DNA from: Pyropia haitanensis
Taxonomy: Eukaryota > Rhodophyta > Bangiophyceae > Bangiales > Bangiaceae
Length of the DNA stretch: 64,000 bases
Direction of reading: 5' to 3'
Assembly (NCBI GenBank): GCA_008729055.1
Contig: SDUX01000002.1
Span: 1,120,496 to 1,184,495, forward strand
Each line of letters opens with the position of its first letter. Within the stretch, counting starts at the first letter, position 1. The position numbers and the translations under genes were made by a program. Positions 41,205-51,812 of this stretch are shown piece after piece. Under the pieces are notes generated by a model that was not told where the DNA came from, made no database searches, and saw only the letters and a list, made by a program, of their open reading frames with translations.

Positions 41205-42678
41205 CCCCCCTCCTCTCCCCTCTCCTCGACGCGTCGGGGGGTGTGTGTTGTGGAGGCCTCCACGCCCCGCGGGTTGTTTTGCAGCGGGGAGGGGAGGGCG
41301 GCGGGGTGATCATTCCACCCACCCCCACCCCCCCCCCCCCTCGCCCGGCCGCTGCGGGGCAGCATCAAAACTGCTGCCGGCGGTCCCGCCCCCTCGGCCG
41401 CCGCGCACGTGCGCGCGGGGACGGCACGAGCCGCTCCGCCGCGGCCCACCGAGACACACACGTGTTTGTGCGGCCGGGGCGTGCGCGGCACGCGCCCGCG
41501 GCGAGGGGAAGCGGCGGCACGCGGCCGCACCCCACACCACACTACAACACCAAACCCTCCCTCCTCCCCCCCCCCCCCCCCCCGCCCCCCCCCCCCCCCC
41601 CTCGCCAGACCCTCCCAGACGGAGCCGACACCCCCCCGCCCCACCCGCCGCGCCGCGTGTGCCGCCCCTAGGCGCGCGCGGCGTGCGCCGCGGCGGCGCC
41701 GCGGCGGCGCCGCGGCTGCGTGCGCCGCCACAGGCACCCTCAACGCCGGCGGCGGGAGCAGGCGACTGGACAGGAGGCGTGGCGTGGCGGTAGGGGGGGG
41801 GGGGCACGGCCGGCGGCGGCGGCGCGGCCGCGCGGGGGCGGCGGCGGCCCCCCCGCCAGCGTGACGGGACAGCGTCAATCGCGGCGGCGAGCGCGTGGAA
41901 GCGGCAATCCCGCGGGATGGGCTGCCGAAATAGGGGCGCGCCTCCAGCTTGTAATCCGCGGGCGGGCGCCCCGGCCGCACGCGCGACAGCGCGGATGCGC
42001 GCGACAGCGCGCGACACTGCTCGGGCGCGCGGGGGGGGGGGGTGCGTGGGGGGGGTGCGGGGGGGGGTCGCCCGCGCTACCAGCGGCGCCGGCGGCGGCG
42101 GCCGCGCTGGACGCACGCCGCCGCCACACGGCCGGGCGGCCGCGCCGCCGCCCCCCCCCCCCCCCCCCCCCGCCCGCCGCGGCTGTCGGCCGACGCATAA
42201 ACGCAGCCGCCGCGGCGGCGGGCGGGCACGGCGGCGGCGGCCGCGTCCCCACCGCGCACGCCTGCTGCACGCCACGCCCGCCGCGACGCTTCCGCCTCGC
42301 CCCTCTTCTCTTGGCCAACCCACCCCCCCCCACTCTCCCGCCCACCCGCCCGCTCGGTCGACCCCCCGCCCTCCCACCCGCCCGCCCGCCCGCCCGCGCC
42401 GCCACTTCTGTCTGGTCGCGCCGCTCGTGGGCGAGGACCGCGCCCGCCCGTGGGCCGCCGGGTGCAACCCGCGGCGCACCCCCCCCCGCCTCTTGGCAGT
42501 GACCCCCGCCGGGCGCGCGGGTATCCACCCCCACCCCCTGTCTTAAGCGCCGCGCCTGGCCGTTGCGGGTCGCAGCTCCTGGCTCGACCGCGGCGCGCAG
42601 GCCGTCCCACTCTCGTCACCCGTCTCCCCGCCTTTCGTCGCCCCCCCCCCCAACGCTGCGGCCGCGGGCGGCGCCGCC
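39147..42678. other. 3.5 kb gene-poor GC-rich region
   Basis: Long frames exist on both strands but are Arg/Pro/Gly rich, overlap one another and show no domain. One short plus stretch near 39300-39450 (GTFANCRAGVPASPDPSSPP then EPLLYGSLRAAPPVSPVFAD) looks protein-like and may be a fragment or exon. C runs of 20-28 occur at 41170-41201 and 41567-41602, and a G15 run at 40329-40342. No RNA gene or repeat family recognised. Confidence 0.4.
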
Positions 42679-43192
42679 ATGGCGGGAACCACCACCACCA
42701 TCACCAGCGCTGCTACTACCCCCACCCCCCCACCTCCCGCGCCCATCCCCCAACTGCCGCCCACACCGTGCACCCCCCGGCGGGGGGTGCAGCTCCCCCC
42801 TGTGGCCGCGGCGGCGGCGGTGCCCGCCACGCCCTACCCCCAGCCGGTGCCGCCGTCCCCGCGGCTGTGCCCGCTGGCATCCCCCGACGCCCTCCTCTCG
42901 ACCCTGGCCGACCGCCGCGGCGATGGCAACGACGGCGGCGACTGGCACGGCGGCGGCGGTGGCGGCGGTGGCGGCTGCGCCGCCCCGCGGCGGACGCTGT
43001 CGACGGCGCCGCCGTGCTGGGGGATGATGCCCCTGGACCTGGGGTGCAGCCGCCACGGCTGCGTGCGGCTGGGCCGCTGCGCCCGCGACGGCGGCGCGGG
43101 CGGGCCGCCGTCCCGCCCGCCGCCGCCGCCGCCACCGCCGCCGCCGTCGACAGGGGCGCTTCCAGTGCCGGTGCCGGCGGCGGCGGAGCGCG

Positions 43193-43235
<43 letters not shown>

Positions 43236-43473
43236 CGGTGCCGGCGCGGGCCCGCCGCGGCGCCCCCCGCGGGCGGTGTGGCGCCCCGCCCCGCTGGCGG
43301 CCAGTGAGGATGTCGACACGTCGGACAGCGACGACGAGTGGGCGGCGGCGGGCGTCCGCCCCAACCTCTGTTACCCGTCGGCGGCGGTCGTCCAAGACGC
43401 GGACGATGATGGCGACGTTGGCTGGCGCGGCCATGGCGCCGCGGTGTCGGCGGGGGTGGCACGCCTCACCGTG

Positions 43474-43504
<31 letters not shown>

Positions 43505-43875
43505 GCACCAGCGGTGGCGACGACGACACGGTCGCCGCTGCCAGCGACCAGGCGTACGAGGTGCACCTGCGGCGGCGGCTGGCGGCGGCGTGCTGGCGGC
43601 AGTCGCTGCTGGCGGCCGCCGTCGCGGCGGTGGTGGCCGACACGGCCGCCCTGCGCCGGGCGGCGGGGTGGCGGCGGGGGGGGGCGGCGGCCAAGCGCCG
43701 CCGCCGGGCGGCGGGGGGTGGCCGGCCGGTCAAGCGGCGGCGGCTGGCGCCTGGAGGGGGGGCGCCGCGGGCGCGTGACGCGTTGGTGTGCCGCGCCCGC
43801 CGTCGCTGGCGCAGTGCTTGGGGAGGCAGCAGCTGGGGGCCGCCGCCGCCTTGCGGCGCGCATCCCTGTCGCTGA
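42679..43875 (+). CDS. Orphan protein with acidic patch and nuclear localisation signal
   Basis: An unbroken 398-codon frame from the ATG at 42679 (GCCATGG): MAGTTTTITSAATTPTPPPP, then TPYPQPVPPSPRLCPLASPD. A middle patch CWGMMPLDLGCSRHGCVRLG has Cys and His in C-x8-C-x3-C spacing. Gly/Pro runs follow, then the acidic segment SEDVDTSDSDDEWAAAG and an Ala-rich helix YEVHLRRRLAAACWRQSLLA. The C-terminus holds two basic clusters, KRRRRAAGG and PVKRRRLAPGG, forming a bipartite nuclear signal. The acidic patch, NLS and helix suggest a nuclear regulator, but I recognise no family. The T-rich 3' flank (43911-44100) would suit a 3' untranslated region. Ala/Gly/Asp-rich usage with GC third positions supports real coding. 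Confidence 0.65.
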
Positions 43876-44442
43876 GCCGCTCCCTCTGTTGGGTGCTCCC
43901 CGCAGCACTGTTTTTTGGACTCCCCTCGTGCTCCCCCCCCCCCTCCCGCCTGTTTTTTTTGTGTTTTTTTCTTCCGCCCCTGTTTTTTTTCCTCCCCACG
44001 TCCACCCACCCCTGTCTTTTTTTCTTCTTTTTGCGTCTGACTATCCCCGGCGCACCTCGGGCTTGCTTGCTTTTTTTGTTGTTGTTTTTTTTCGTCTTCT
44101 TTGTGGGCGCCCTCTACTGCCGCCCGCCCGTGACTCGTGACCGCCGCAGTTGCTGGCACAGCGGATGCTGCTGCTGGTGGACGCGCGCCCGCCCCCGCCG
44201 CCGACGCGCGCGGGGCTTGGCACGGCCGTCGTGTATAAAAATAAGACCCCCTGCCACTCCCCCCCCCACGCGTCCGCCGCGGTCGCGCAAGGGCGGCGGG
44301 CTCGCCTCCCCCCCGACGACCGCCCACCCCGCCGCCTCGCCAGCCGCGGTTGGCGTCCCGCCGCCGCCGCCGCTGCCGCCGCTGCCGCCGCCGCGACCGC
44401 GACGGGGGCCCCCACCGGCGGCCCGCCGGCGGCGGACCGCCG
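43876..44442. other. Convergent 3' region with T-rich tracts
   Basis: Between the ends of the orphan nuclear-type gene and the alpha/beta hydrolase. 43911-44100 is striking: repeated T7-T8 runs split by short C-rich pieces (for example 43954-43961, 43982-43990). A TATA-like TATAAAAATA lies at 44234-44243. No gene supported. Confidence 0.5.
44234..44243 (+). promoter_or_regulatory. TATA-box-like TATAAAAATA
   Basis: A strong TATA match in GC-rich surroundings, preceded by GGCCGTCGTG. No plausible plus-strand gene starts within 300 bases, so it may serve a non-coding transcript or be fortuitous. Confidence 0.25.
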
Positions 44443-45394
44443 CTACCACCCGCCGGCGCGCCCCCCCCCAACGAGGCCACAGCACCCGCCCTTGGGCGGC
44501 GGCGGCGGCGCCACCGTCATGGCCGACGGCGGCAGCGCCGCGGCCGCGTCGGCGAGGGCGGCGGTCAGCTCCGCCGCCCCCCCCCCCCCCCCCTCTCCCG
44601 CCGCCCATCGCCGGTGGGGTCCCCCACGCGCCCCCCCCCCGCCACCGCCGCCACCGCCGCCACCGCCGCCACCGCCGCCACCACCGCCGCCGCCGCCGCC
44701 ACCACCGCCGCCGCCGCCCCCCCCCCGCGCCGCCCAAACGCCACCGCCGCGGTCGCGGCGGTCGCGGCGCGCACCGCCGCGCCGTCCTCGGCGACACAAA
44801 AGTGCGCGCCGGGTACGGTGACGAGCGGCGCGGCGAGCTGCCGCGCCAGCGCCGCCGTCGCCGCCGGCCGGATGACCGCGTCGGCGGCGGCGAGGACGAC
44901 CGTCACGGGCACGCCGCGGAGGGTGGCCCGGTCGGACCGGGATAGGCGGTAGGTGCGGACGGCGGTAAGGTGGCCGACGAGGGTGGCGGCGGGGGAGTGC
45001 CGCTGGGGGGGGGGGGGTCCCGCGCCCCGCCGGCCGCGGCGGCGGCGGCGGCGGCGGTGGCATCACCGCCGCCGCCGACGGCGGCGGCGTCACCACCGCC
45101 GCGGACAGCGGCGGCGCCACCGCCGCGGCCGCCCCCACCCCCACCGCCGCCGCCGTCCCGGCCGCCCCCGTCGGGCGCGTCGCCGCCCACGGGCGGCGCG
45201 TCGCCGCCGCCGCCGCCGCCCAGCGACGGCGCCGCGCCGTCGAGCAACGCCGCCGCCGCGGCGGCAGCGTCGAGCGGCTCGCCGCCACCGCCCGCCGTCG
45301 CGGCGGGCGCCATCGCCGCGGCGGGCCCGTCGCCGCCGCCGGGCGCCCGCACGTACCGCCGGAGCAGCACCTGCCGGCGGGGGAGCACCCGCCA

Positions 45395-45436
<42 letters not shown>

Positions 45437-46108
45437 GTGGTGGGCGGGCACGTCTGCGGGCGGCGGCCGCCGCCGGCCGCCGCCGTCGACGCTCGCGCGG
45501 GTGCCGACGCGGCGCCGCGGCGCGCCGCCGTTGGCGTGGCCGTCGCCGTCGGCGTGGCCGCCGCCGTCGCCACTCTCCACGGTCGCGGCGGTGCCAAAGC
45601 TGGCCCAGCTCAGCCGCCGGCCGGCGGCGGGGGCCGCCTCCCCCTCCCCCCCCCCCCCCGCCCCCCCCCCTCCCGTCCTGCCGCACGCGAACCCGCACGC
45701 GCTGGTCGAGGTAGCGGTCCGTAAAGTGGAGGCGGAGCATGCTCCCCCCCCCCCGCACCCCCCCCGCGCAACGCCCAGGCCGCCCACCACCAGCCGCCCG
45801 CCGGGCACCTTATCCCGCACCCGCCCCGCGTGGCACGCAATCGCAACGACGCCGGCGGTGGCGGCGGGGCGGGCGGCGGCGGCGGCGAGGGCGACCATGC
45901 CGCCCATGCTGTGGCCGACGAGGAGGAAGGGGGGGGGGGGAGGAGGGGGGGGGGGGGGGGGTGCCCGCCGTCGCCGCCGCCGCCGCTGCGGCTGCCGCCG
46001 CCGCGGCCGCCGCGGCGTCCGCCACCGCCCACGCGTCGGCGGCCATGACGGGCGCGCCAAACGCGGCGGCGCGGTACGGGCCGACCCGCCGCGGGGGGGG
46101 CGGCGCGC

Positions 46109-46141
<33 letters not shown>

Positions 46142-46212
46142 CACCGCCGTCGTAGTCGCCACCGCCGCCGCCGCCACCCCCCCCCCCCCCCCCCCCCCCC
46201 CCCGCCGCCGCA

Positions 46213-46249
<37 letters not shown>

Positions 46250-46516
46250 ACGGCGGCGGCAGCGTCGACGGCGGCAACGACGGGGAGCCCGACGCGCCCA
46301 CCCCCCTGCTATCGTACACCAGGTGCGCGTACGCTGGGAGTGCCGCCGGGAAGGCGGCCCACATGGACGCGGGGGTGGCCAGGCCGGCAATGTACACCAC
46401 CGTGCCCGCCGCGGGCAACGCCGCCGCCGGGTGGAGGGCGTAGGCGAGGCGCGTGCCGTCGGCGGCGATGGCCACGCCCGTCAGGGGGGTGGGGGGGGGG
46501 GGACGGCGGTCGCCGC

Positions 46517-46550
<34 letters not shown>

Positions 46551-46778
46551 ACGGCCAGCGCCGCCGCCGCGGCCGGCCGCGTCATGGTCCACGCCGCCGC
46601 CGCGACGGCCGCTGGGGGCGGCGCGCGCGCCGCCGCCGGCTGCCGCCGCCGCCGCCGCCGCCGGCAGCGGCACCTGTGGACTCGCCGATGGCGCGGGCGG
46701 TGCCGGCGGCGGCGGCGGCGGCGGCGGCGACGGCGGCGGCGGCGGCGACGGCGGTGACGGCGGCGGCGGCGGCGGCAT
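44443..46778 (-). CDS. Alpha/beta-hydrolase fold protein with large low-complexity inserts (frame broken)
   Basis: All landmarks of an alpha/beta hydrolase are present. From the ATG at 46778 a Pro-rich head leads to VAIAADGTRLAYALHPAA, TVVYIAGLATPASMWAAFPA (oxyanion strand) and HLVYDSRGVGASGSP. After poly-Ala/Gly inserts come the nucleophile elbow FLLVGHSMGGMVALAAAAA (Ser near 45908) and AGVVAIACHAG. A cap segment follows, MLRLHFTDRYLDQRVRVRV, then LVGHLTAVRTYRLSRSDRAT. The acid strand is VPVTVVLAAADAVIRPAA (Asp near 44880) and the histidine lies in LVTVPGAHFCVAEDG. The tail AAELTAALADAAAALPPSA runs to the stop at 44443. The frame changes several times at C and G runs, and part of the middle is read only with such shifts. 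Catalytic Ser, Asp and His are all kept. Small esterase, lipase or haloperoxidase-like activity is possible; the substrate cannot be told. Confidence 0.85.
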
Positions 46779-48365
46779 GGCGGTGCGTCGCGACGCCCGT
46801 GCGTCGCGGCCGACGGCGGGCGGGCGGCGGGCGCGGCGCGTCGACGGGAGCGACGGCCGCGGGGCGGCGGGCCCGCGGCGGATCTTCCGGCTATCGAGGG
46901 CCCGCGCCCGCACGCGCGTGCAAACCGCGCTGGGTGTGCCCCCGTCGCACGTGTCTCCCCCAAGTATCCCAATATACAGCAATTCTGGCTGGAGGCGGTG
47001 CGCACTTGGCCACGCAAGTTGTGCCACCGACCGCCAATACGCGCGTCCAATTCACCACGCGCGTGACCGCGCCGCGCCGCGGCGGCGCGGTCGGCGTCTG
47101 GGAAACACACCCCCCCCACCCAACCGGCAACCGGCGGTGGGGTGCCGACGGTGTGCGTCCCAGCACCCCCGATTGGCCACCTGCAAAGGGGAGGCAGCCA
47201 ATCATCACGCCGGGCGGTGCGGGTCCACACCGCCGGCGCGTCGTGGCGGCCGCCGCCGCGCCGCGGCGCGCCCCCTGCTGGAGGCACCCCCGCCGCCGCC
47301 GTGCGGCGCCGCCACGCCGCGGGCGCGCCGGCAGCCGCCGGCAGCCGCGCCGCGGGCCGCCGCGCGCACCCCCCCCCCGGCGCGTGCGCGCCCCCCCTCC
47401 ACGCGCCCGCCCCCCCCCTGCCGCCCCCCTTCCCCCCCCCTCCCGTCGGGCGGCAGCGACCGTGTCCCCTCCGCGCGCCCCGCGGCGTGGAGCGTGGCTG
47501 CCGCCGCCGCGGCGGTTGCCGCCCCCGCCGGCTCGACGATGGGCGGTGGCGGCGTCTGGCCGCCCCCCCGGCCGCCCCGCCGCGGCAGCCGCCGCGCCGG
47601 TCCGTCGCTCCCCCGCCCCCCCCCCCCAACCGTGACGCGCGAGTTTCCGGGGGTGGTGGCTGGTGTGGATCCCTACCGTCGGGGTGAGTATCCGAGGACC
47701 GTTGGCGGGTCCATTGCATGCCCGCCGCACGTCGGTCGACCACCCATTCCGCCCACCGCCGCCGGCGGTGGTCACGGTGGCGGCGTTGTGGGGCGGGCGG
47801 GTGGCTGGCGGCGGCCGCCGCAATGTATATCTGCCGCCGTCATGGCGGCACGCCATCCGCCCCCCGCACCGCGCACCCCGCCGTGGCCGCAGCCGCCTTC
47901 CACGGCTTCGACGCCCGCCGCGCGGCCCGCCGCGTCGACCCGCGCCCGCCATGGACCGGGTTTCTCCCGCTCGCCGCCCCCGCCGCGCCGCCATCCCCAT
48001 CCCCGCGCAACGGCAGGGGGGGGGGGCGGACGGGCAGGTGGGGGCCGCCACAGCCTGCCCGCGCCGCGCGGCATTTCAACGCGCTGGTCCGGGACGGCCG
48101 CGACCGCGACGACCCACCGCGACCACCCGCTTCCATCGCCGTTGTGTCCCCTCCCCCACCGCCACTGTTTGTGCGTCTCCCCCCCGCGGTCGTCCGTCCC
48201 TCCTTCCTCCCGCACTGCTCTTTTTCCCCCCCCACTTTAGTGACGACCAACACCCCCGCGACCCTCTCTCCCCCCTCTCCCCGCCGTCACTGCTCCCCCC
48301 CCCCCCAACTCCCCCCCCCCCCCCACTCCCACCTGCTGCCACCCCCCCCCCCCTCTATTCTCACA
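46779..48365. other. Divergent region between alpha/beta hydrolase and DUF1838-MAPR gene
   Basis: 1.6 kb between gene starts. 46960-47060 is locally AT-richer (CCCAATATACAGCAATTCTG), a plausible hydrolase promoter. 48120-48365 is pyrimidine rich and leads into the DUF1838 gene. The rest is C-run-rich shadow sequence without a supported gene. Confidence 0.45.
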
Positions 48366-49688
48366 ATGGCCCCCCCCACCCCCCCCCCGCCGCCGCCGCG
48401 GCCGCCTTTGTCACCGCCGCCCCTGCGGCGGCGCCCGCCACCGCCCGCCGCGCGCGCGCGGCGGCGTGTGGCGGGCGCCCGCCGCTGCGCGGCCGCGACG
48501 GGTCGTTTGGTGGCCCCGCCGTGGTCGTTGGCGGCCCGCCGAGGCGGGGGGCGGCGGCCCGCCGCGGCCGGCTCGCGCCGGCCATGCGCTTCCGCGCGCC
48601 CGACGAGGCGGACGTGGGGGAGGCGCCCTCCCCCTCCCCCTCCCCCCCGCCGCCGCCGCCGCCGCCGCCACCCCCGCCGCCGCCGCTGACGCTGCCGCGG
48701 CGGGGGCCCCCCTGCCCCCCCCCCCACCACCGTCGACGAGGCGTCACCCGGCTGGGGCGTGGACGTGTCGCGCCTGTCCACGTCCGCCGCGGAGAACCTC
48801 AAAGGCTTTATCAAGACGCGCGGCTCGCTGGTGCCTGGCGAGGAGTTTGTCTTTTGGTGGGCGGGCGACATTTACGGCATCCCCGACTCGCCCGCGGGGG
48901 GCGGCGGCGGCGGCGACGCGCGGCACCTGTTTGCGTTTGAAGGGTACAACATTGGCCGGATGGTGCGGGTGGAGGGGGGCTGGCGGCTGCTGACGCGGGA
49001 GGTGGGCGTGTACCGGGATGCCAAGACGGGCGCGCTGCTGTCGTCGTGGGCCAACCCGTTTACAGGGGAGGTCAACGAGGTCGTGCCGGTCTTTAACGAC
49101 CCGGTCAACCAGGAGTTCCTCGAGGCCCACCCGCAGCGCGGGCCGTTTCGGGTGCCGACGACGGTCGGCGGCGGCGACGTCTACTGGTCGGCCGAGATCT
49201 TTCTAAACTACCCGTCGCCGCTGCCGCGCGCCGACTACCCCGACACGGCCCAGTCGGACGTGTACAGCAGCCTCGAGATGTTTCAGTTTTTCGGCAAGGA
49301 GGCGCAGCTGGCCGACCCGACGCGGCCCGCCGCGGCGGACGTGGCGATCAGCTGGGTGCGCCTCGGCCAGTGGCTCCCGTTTATGCGCATGGGCGACACC
49401 CCCGGGCGGGTGGTGTACCACACCCGCGGCCGCCGGCTGGCGGGCGGCTACGCGGACCTCGCGGCGGACCTGCGCGCGCTCGTCGAGGCGCACGACCGCA
49501 AGTACGCGGCCGCGCCGACGGCGTTTAGTGCGCCCAACGAGACGTCGTGGACGTACTTTCGCAAGTGGCTCGCGCAAAAGGGCGGCGCCCGCGTCGACGG
49601 CACCGTCGCGGGGCCCGAGCCGGCCGTCGCGGCGCTGACGGGCTCCCTCGACGCCGCGCCGGCGGCGGCGGCCGAGCCGCCATTGACG

Positions 49689-49729
<41 letters not shown>

Positions 49730-50203
49730 AACGACGGCAACGACGGCAGCCGCGGCTGGTGACCCCGCGCCCGTCCACGGTCGCGCGACGCCGACGCCAT
49801 TGGCGGCGGCCGCCGCCGCCGGCGGGCGTGTGCCCCCCGTCACGGCCGACGCGGCGCGCACCTACACCGTCGAGCAGCTGCGCGCGGAGAGTGGCGCGTC
49901 GGCCACCGCGCCGCTGCTCGTCGGCCTCCGCGGCCTCGTCTTTGACGTGTCGACCGCGCGGCGGCACTACGGGCCGGGCCAGCCGTACGCGGGGCTGACG
50001 GGGCGGGACGCGACGCGGGCGCTCGTGACGGGGGATATTTCGGGGGCGGCCGAGGCGGCCGAGGCGGCCGCGGCGGCGGCGGCGGGGGGGGCGGGGGGGG
50101 GGGGGCACCGCCGCCGCCGCTGACGCCGGAGCAGGAGGTGGACCTGGCGGGGTGGGTGGCGTTTATGACCAAGACGTACCCGGTGGTGGGCACGCTCGTT
50201 TGA
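48366..50203 (+). CDS. Plastid-targeted DUF1838 - MAPR (cytochrome b5-like) fusion protein
   Basis: From the ATG at 48366 (CACAATGG) a transit-peptide-like head (AAAAAFVTAAPAAAPATARR, then PAMRFRAPDEADVGEAPSPS) precedes a DUF1838 domain from about 48760 to 49590. That domain reads DVSRLSTSAAENLKGFIKTR, EEFVFWWAGDIYGIPDSPA, LFAFEGYNIGRMVRVEGGWR, REVGVYRDAKTGALLSSWAN and NPFTGEVNEVVPVFNDPVN, through WVRLGQWLPFMRMGDTPGR to TSWTYFRKWLAQKGG. After an Ala/Thr linker comes a MAPR (progesterone-receptor-type heme-binding) domain: RTYTVEQLRAESG, GLVFDVSTARRHYGPGQPYA, GLTGRDATRALVTGDIS, LTPEQEVDLAGWVAFMTKTY, VVGTLV. The Tyr-Gly-Pro heme-ligand block is intact. Two compensating frame changes flank the transit peptide (C8/C10 at 48370-48388, C11 at 48715-48725), and one lies in the G runs at 50083-50104. 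DUF1838 has no known function. Confidence 0.86.
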
Positions 50204-50593
50204 GGGGGGTGCCGGTGGCGGCCGGGGGGTTGGCAGACGGTGACGGCAGAGGGGGGTATGTACATAGGCACCCGGTAGGCACGGAGCGTCACGCTGCAGG
50301 GACGGGTGCGGCGGGGGTATAGCTGGGACGGACGACGGGTCGACGTCGACACAAGAAAAGTTTTGGGACCGCTGCAGCGCCTGTGCTCGTGACGCCAGAG
50401 CTCCTCCAGACAAACAACCACTCAGAGCCGAGGTGTCTGCCACAATACAAGGCAAAGCAAGCCACACGCCCCACACGGTCACGCCGACCTTTTTTAAGAC
50501 CACCATCGGACCGTCCTCCCCATGAACACACGCTCCCACCCTCCCGCCATCCCACCGCCGCTCCCATGCCCAACCCCCCACCCCCCCCCCGGC
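50204..50593. other. Convergent spacer between DUF1838-MAPR and PsbP-domain genes
   Basis: About 390 bases, lower in GC (50370-50520), holding both 3' ends. It includes GAAAAGTTTTGG and TTTTTTAAGACC. No gene seen. Confidence 0.5.
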
Positions 50594-51812
50594 TCACACG
50601 TGCAAGCTCTCCGCCACCGCCGTTGCGAGCGCCCACTCCCCCCCCCCCGCGCCGCCTCGGGCACGCTCACCGTCAGCACCACCACCCCCGCCCCGTCCGC
50701 GGCCAGCGCCAGCCGGCCGACGCCCACCCGGCGGACCGTCTCGCCCCGCGGCAGCGTCACCTCCGACTCAAACACAAACGCCACCCCCGCCGCCACGCCG
50801 CCGCCGCCACCACCACCACCACCACCACCACCCCCACCGCCACCACCGCCGCCGCCGCCCGCCACACGCCCGACGGGCACGGCCACCGCCGTCGCGGCCT
50901 TGACAAACGTCAGCGACGCCGCCTCGGCGTCCCGCCGCCGCGCCACCACCGCCGCCGCGTCGACGGGCGAGTCGACGCCGTCGCCGAGCGCCGCGTACAG
51001 CGCCGCCGCCGCCGTCGTCGTCGTCGTTGTCGCCGCCGCCGCCACGGGCGGCGCGCCCCCCCCCCCACTGTGGCAGCGGCGGCGGCGGCGGCGGTGGGGG
51101 TGGGGGTGGGGGTGGGGGTGGGGGTGCGGGTGGGGGTGGAGGTGGGGGCGACGGCCGGGGTGTAGGCGAGCGACGCGACGACGAGGGTGCGGAGGTCCCC
51201 GGCGACGAGGAGCGACGCGGACTTTGGCGAGCGGAACCAGCCGGCGGGGAGGCGGCAGCCGTAGCCGTGCGCCGCGGCCTCGTGGGCAATGGGGAGCAGG
51301 GGGGGGGTGGGGTGGCGCCGGCGGTGGTGGCGGTGGTGGTGGTGGTGGTGGTGGTGGTGGTGGGGGTGGGGGTGGTGGTGGTGGGGGTGGTGGTGGGCGC
51401 CGCTGGTGCGGCGCCGGGGGGGGCGGGGGGGGGGGGAGCGCCGCGCCCGCCGTCGCGGCGGCTGCCGCCGCCGTTGCGGTCGCCGTCGCGGTTGCCGTCG
51501 CGGCCGCCGCCGCCGCGGCAGCGGCAGCCGCGACGGCGGCGGTGTGGAGGGCGGCCCGCCGGCCGATGCGGCGGTCGGCCGCGGGCGGCGGCGGCGGACG
51601 ACGAGCGGAAGGGGGGCTCGCCGACCGCCGCCGCCGCGCCGACAGCCGCGGCGGCGTGGCCGGCGGGCGGGCCGGCCGGCGGGGGTGGCGGGGGTGGCGG
51701 CCGCCGCGGGCGGCGGCGGCGGCGGCGGCGGCGGTGGCAACGGCGGGGGGGGGGGGGAGGAAGGCGGCGGTGGTGGCGGTGGGGGGGGGGGGGTGGGGGG
51801 GGGGGGGGGCAT
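50594..51812 (-). CDS. PsbP-domain thylakoid lumen protein with twin-arginine signal (frame broken)
   Basis: PsbP-fold proteins of the thylakoid lumen help assemble or stabilise photosystem II, photosystem I or NDH; many enter by the Tat route. From the ATG at 51812 a Pro-rich start leads to an Arg/Ser/Pro transit peptide (RPPATPPRLSARRRRSASP). A Tat-type lumenal signal follows, DRRIGRRAALHTAAVAAAAA, with an Ala/Thr hydrophobic run. The mature protein reads HGYGCRLPAGWFRSPKSAS and LLVAGDLRTLVVASLAYTPA. After a Pro-Thr repeat and a C-run break comes LYAALGDGVDSPVDAAAVVA, ASLTFVKAATAVAVPVGRVA, VAFVFESEVTLPRGETVRRV and RLALAADGAGVVVLTVSVPE. A last shift at G10 (50642-50651) ends with EWALATAVAESLHV and TGA at 50594. 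The order and the final W-x...V-x-S-x-x-V pattern are those of PsbP. Which PsbP paralogue it is I cannot say. Confidence 0.82.

Noticed and set aside
40178..41980. 600-codon minus frame
   Set aside because: Interrupted in sense by C/G runs and Arg/Pro/Gly only; no conserved feature on either strand.
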